Part shown: positions 5,058 to 6,259 of the stretch, in pieces
Layout: each line of letters begins with the position of its first letter
How positions within the stretch are numbered: position 1 is the stretch's first letter
NCBI GenBank assembly: GCA_025061865.1
Contig: JANXAA010000135.1
Location: 1-6,259 of the forward strand
Source: Acidobacteriota bacterium
GTDB lineage: Bacteria > Acidobacteriota > HRBIN11
Length of the DNA: 6,259 nt
Reading direction: 5' to 3'
The notes under the pieces: model-generated
Seen by the model: the letters and a program-made list of their open reading frames with translations, nothing else
Told to the model about the DNA's origin: nothing
Database searches by the model: none
Made by a program: the position numbers and the translations under genes

Positions 5058-6139
5058 GGAGATACGACTCCGAGTCTCCGAAGTTCATTATAATCAACCA
5101 AAATTAAAGTTCCTTGCTCTATGTTCTCCTTGATAAGGGCCTCAGCTGCACGAACGCTTTCCTCGAAACTCACCCGGGGCGATACCGTCTCAGGGAAGTG
5201 GCTATAAGCGTATGCTCGGTCTACGAAGGTGGACTCGACGAAGATGTAATTACCGTCACGAAGGCGGATCCACGGAACGGCATGGCCCGGCATGATGGCG
5301 ATGCCGGCGTCGATGCCGACGGCCTGGGCCATCGAAGCAAACAGGATGGCTAAGTCCAGGCACGTCCCGGCCTTTCGCTGGATCGAGTCCTTAGGGAACT
5401 GGACATATTGGTTGAAGTGGGGCGTCCAGGCGTCGGACGGTTCCTGGATATAGCGAACGCCGTGGTTGCGCAGACAGTAAAAGATGGCCGCCCAGGCTCG
5501 GATCCGGTCCTCGTCGTCCGACGACGTGTTCAGGCCGCTCGTACAGGCCGCCGCGGCTGTCTTCGTGACCTCTTCGTTGGGCGTCATAAAGACGCCGACG
5601 AGGGGCCAGTTGGCAAACTGGTCGTACCAACTGATGATCTCGTCGTCCGGCATGCTTGTCCACGTCAGATAGTTCCGGCCCATGACCTTGATGGGTCGAC
5701 TCAGGGTTTTCGTGACGGTTCGACCGTTTGGGTGTCGATAGGTGACCTCGATGTGGACGGGCAGGGAGCGGCCGGACGTCTCCTTCGTCACGGATTCATT
5801 TACGATGGGGTAATAGAAGTCCACGATCCGCTGGCCTTCCAGGATGATGTCGATAGTGTGGTCCGTCGGTGTCGTATAGTCGGTCATCATATAGCGGATC
5901 CGGACGTCCCGAATGGCGCCGGGGCCTTTGTTGTGGATAAGGGTCCGGACGAGCCACAGGCCGACTTTTTCGTCCCCATATAGTTTGTAAGCAGCACCAA
6001 GGAGCTCCGTCTTGTGAGCGACCTGAAGATCAACCTGAGGCGTCCGGGCATATAGAGCCCACATCCAGACGGCCAACAGGCCGAAGACGAAAAACATCCC
6101 CGTCAGGCCGATTCGGAGGAGCCAAATTAGCGCTCGCAT
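5051..6139 (-). CDS. Membrane-anchored transglutaminase-like (papain-fold cysteine) protein
   Basis: A 362-residue protein with an N-terminal anchor helix (residues about 5-30, rich in Leu, Phe and Trp after MRA) and no obvious cleavage site, so the rest should lie outside the cytoplasmic membrane. Residues about 36-155 look like a beta-sandwich (DVRIRYMMTD, HIEVTYRHPNGR). Residues about 205-305 match the transglutaminase-like core: the helix RAWAAIFYCLRNHGVRYIQ, then RKAGTCLDLAILFASMAQ with nucleophile C260, MPGHAVPW with H286 and FVESTF with E302 as the likely acid of a Cys-His-acid triad. Such domains act as peptidases, amidases or cross-linking enzymes; the substrate is unknown. ATG 6139 has GAGGTGG 4 bases upstream, with another GGAGG further up. 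The stop overlaps the FHA gene start, so the two are translationally coupled. An AT-rich stretch near the 3' end contains a perfect -10 hexamer that may drive the FHA gene separately. Confidence 0.87.
   Translation of the reverse strand: MRALIWLLRIGLTGMFFVFGLLAVWMWALYARTPQVDLQVAHKTELLGAAYKLYGDEKVGLWLVRTLIHNKGPGAIRDVRIRYMMTDYTTPTDHTIDIILEGQRIVDFYYPIVNESVTKETSGRSLPVHIEVTYRHPNGRTVTKTLSRPIKVMGRNYLTWTSMPDDEIISWYDQFANWPLVGVFMTPNEEVTKTAAAACTSGLNTSSDDEDRIRAWAAIFYCLRNHGVRYIQEPSDAWTPHFNQYVQFPKDSIQRKAGTCLDLAILFASMAQAVGIDAGIAIMPGHAVPWIRLRDGNYIFVESTFVDRAYAYSHFPETVSPRVSFEESVRAAEALIKENIEQGTLILVDYNELRRLGVVSPW
5087..5092 (-). promoter_or_regulatory. Possible internal -10 box for the FHA gene
   Basis: On the minus strand TATAAT occupies 5092-5087, within about 34 bases (5083-5116) that are roughly one-quarter GC, in a gene that is otherwise clearly GC-rich. 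A start of transcription near 5080 would leave a leader of about 22 bases that contains GGAG (5071-5068) before ATG 5057. No good -35 hexamer is seen at 16-18 bases (AAGGAA or CAAGGA), and the two bases needed for an extended -10 are shifted by one. Confidence 0.35.
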
Positions 6140-6143
6140 CGAT

Positions 6144-6150
6144 CCACCTC
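6144..6150 (-). promoter_or_regulatory. Ribosome binding site of the transglutaminase-like gene
   Basis: On the minus strand GAGGTGG is followed by four bases and then ATG at 6139. A second purine-rich core, GGAGG (6157-6153), lies just upstream. Together they support the chosen start. The heptanucleotide array at 6160-6201 ends immediately before this purine-rich segment. Confidence 0.65.
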
Positions 6151-6159
6151 TTCCTCCAC

Positions 6160-6201
6160 AGCGAATAGCGGATGGCGGGTAGCGAGGAGCGAGCAGCGAT
6201 C
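6160..6201. repeat. Degenerate heptanucleotide fold-back array D upstream of the transglutaminase-like gene
   Basis: Six consecutive 7-base units on the plus strand: AGCGAAT, AGCGGAT, GGCGGGT, AGCGAGG, AGCGAGC, AGCGATC. Neighbours agree at 4 to 6 of 7 positions, with GCG nearly invariant. The flank 6202-6216 continues in complementary form: CGGGT (6176-6180) pairs with ACCCG (6209-6213) and GAGG (6184-6187) with CCTC (6205-6208). This is the clearest of the four arrays and the one that shows the 7-base period most directly. Confidence 0.75.
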
Positions 6202-6259
6202 GCCCCTCACCCGTGGCGCCTTACCCACACCGTGGACAGCGACTCCTGTCCCCATCACC
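6202..6259. other. Right-edge spacer without a supported gene
   Basis: No open frame in this stretch looks coding. It contains ACCCGTGGCG (6209-6218), shared with array B, and a perfect 6-base inverted repeat, GGACAG (6234-6239) with CTGTCC (6246-6251), around a 6-base loop. Units such as ACCCACA and CCCATCA suggest that the 7-base pattern continues to the edge. The gene further upstream on the minus strand, if any, lies outside the window. Confidence 0.45.

Noticed and set aside
5066..5076. GACTCCGAGTC dyad next to the FHA ribosome binding site
   Set aside because: A perfect dyad of 5 + 1 + 5 bases, but short, too tight to fold as an RNA hairpin, and inside coding sequence; not enough to call an operator.
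5408..5983. Plus-strand open frame (191 codons) opposite the transglutaminase-like gene
   Set aside because: Antisense shadow: the minus-strand frame contains a complete Cys-His-acid core and membrane anchor, while this one has no motif.
6195..6240. RNase P RNA-like fragment on the minus strand (GGTGTGGGTAAGG segment)
   Set aside because: The resemblance to the conserved GGUGCGGUAAGAGC hairpin is short and the surrounding conserved RNase P helices are absent; the 7-base repeat pattern explains the sequence better.

Overview
The window comes from a GC-rich bacterial chromosome with a strong preference for G/C-ending codons. The gene set (tryptophanase, a UbiB/ABC1-type kinase, a coiled-coil PD-(D/E)XK-like protein, a membrane FHA protein beside a membrane transglutaminase-like protein) and the degenerate 7-base repeats between genes suggest an environmental, possibly thermophilic, bacterium. 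No taxonomic marker is present, so I do not name a phylum.

Layout, left to right. The plus strand carries the 3' end of a tryptophanase gene (1-561), then a 184-base spacer with a GC-rich palindrome. Next is a coiled-coil protein with a C-terminal nuclease-like domain (746-1657), then a 94-base spacer that is mostly a fold-back array of 7-base units. A small phasin-like protein (1752-2078) follows, overlapped at its end by a full-length UbiB/ABC1 atypical kinase (start 2053, stop 3735). A roughly 100-base convergent spacer separates this from two minus-strand genes. These are transcribed leftwards from 6139: a membrane-anchored transglutaminase-like protein (6139-5051) whose stop overlaps the start of a secreted-then-anchored protein with a cytoplasmic FHA domain (5057-3837). 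The last 120 bases hold no gene that I can support, only another 7-base array and small inverted repeats.

Functional reading. The small phasin-like protein and the ABC1 kinase overlap and are probably co-translated; the kinase is expected to act at the membrane on isoprenoid-quinone or lipid metabolism. The transglutaminase-like and FHA proteins form a tight two-gene unit. The first should place a Cys-His-acid catalytic domain outside the cytoplasmic membrane. The second has an extracytoplasmic beta-rich domain, one membrane helix, an Ala/Pro-rich linker and a cytoplasmic phosphothreonine-binding FHA domain. This is the most attractive candidate for an undescribed envelope signalling or processing module.

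The other notable signal is at DNA level. Three spacers and the transglutaminase/FHA junction hold degenerate heptanucleotide arrays arranged as inverted halves. Three of them share the word ACCCGTGG. They sit directly against gene ends: one against a stop codon, two against ribosome binding sites, and one apparently inside the N-terminal coding part of the FHA gene.
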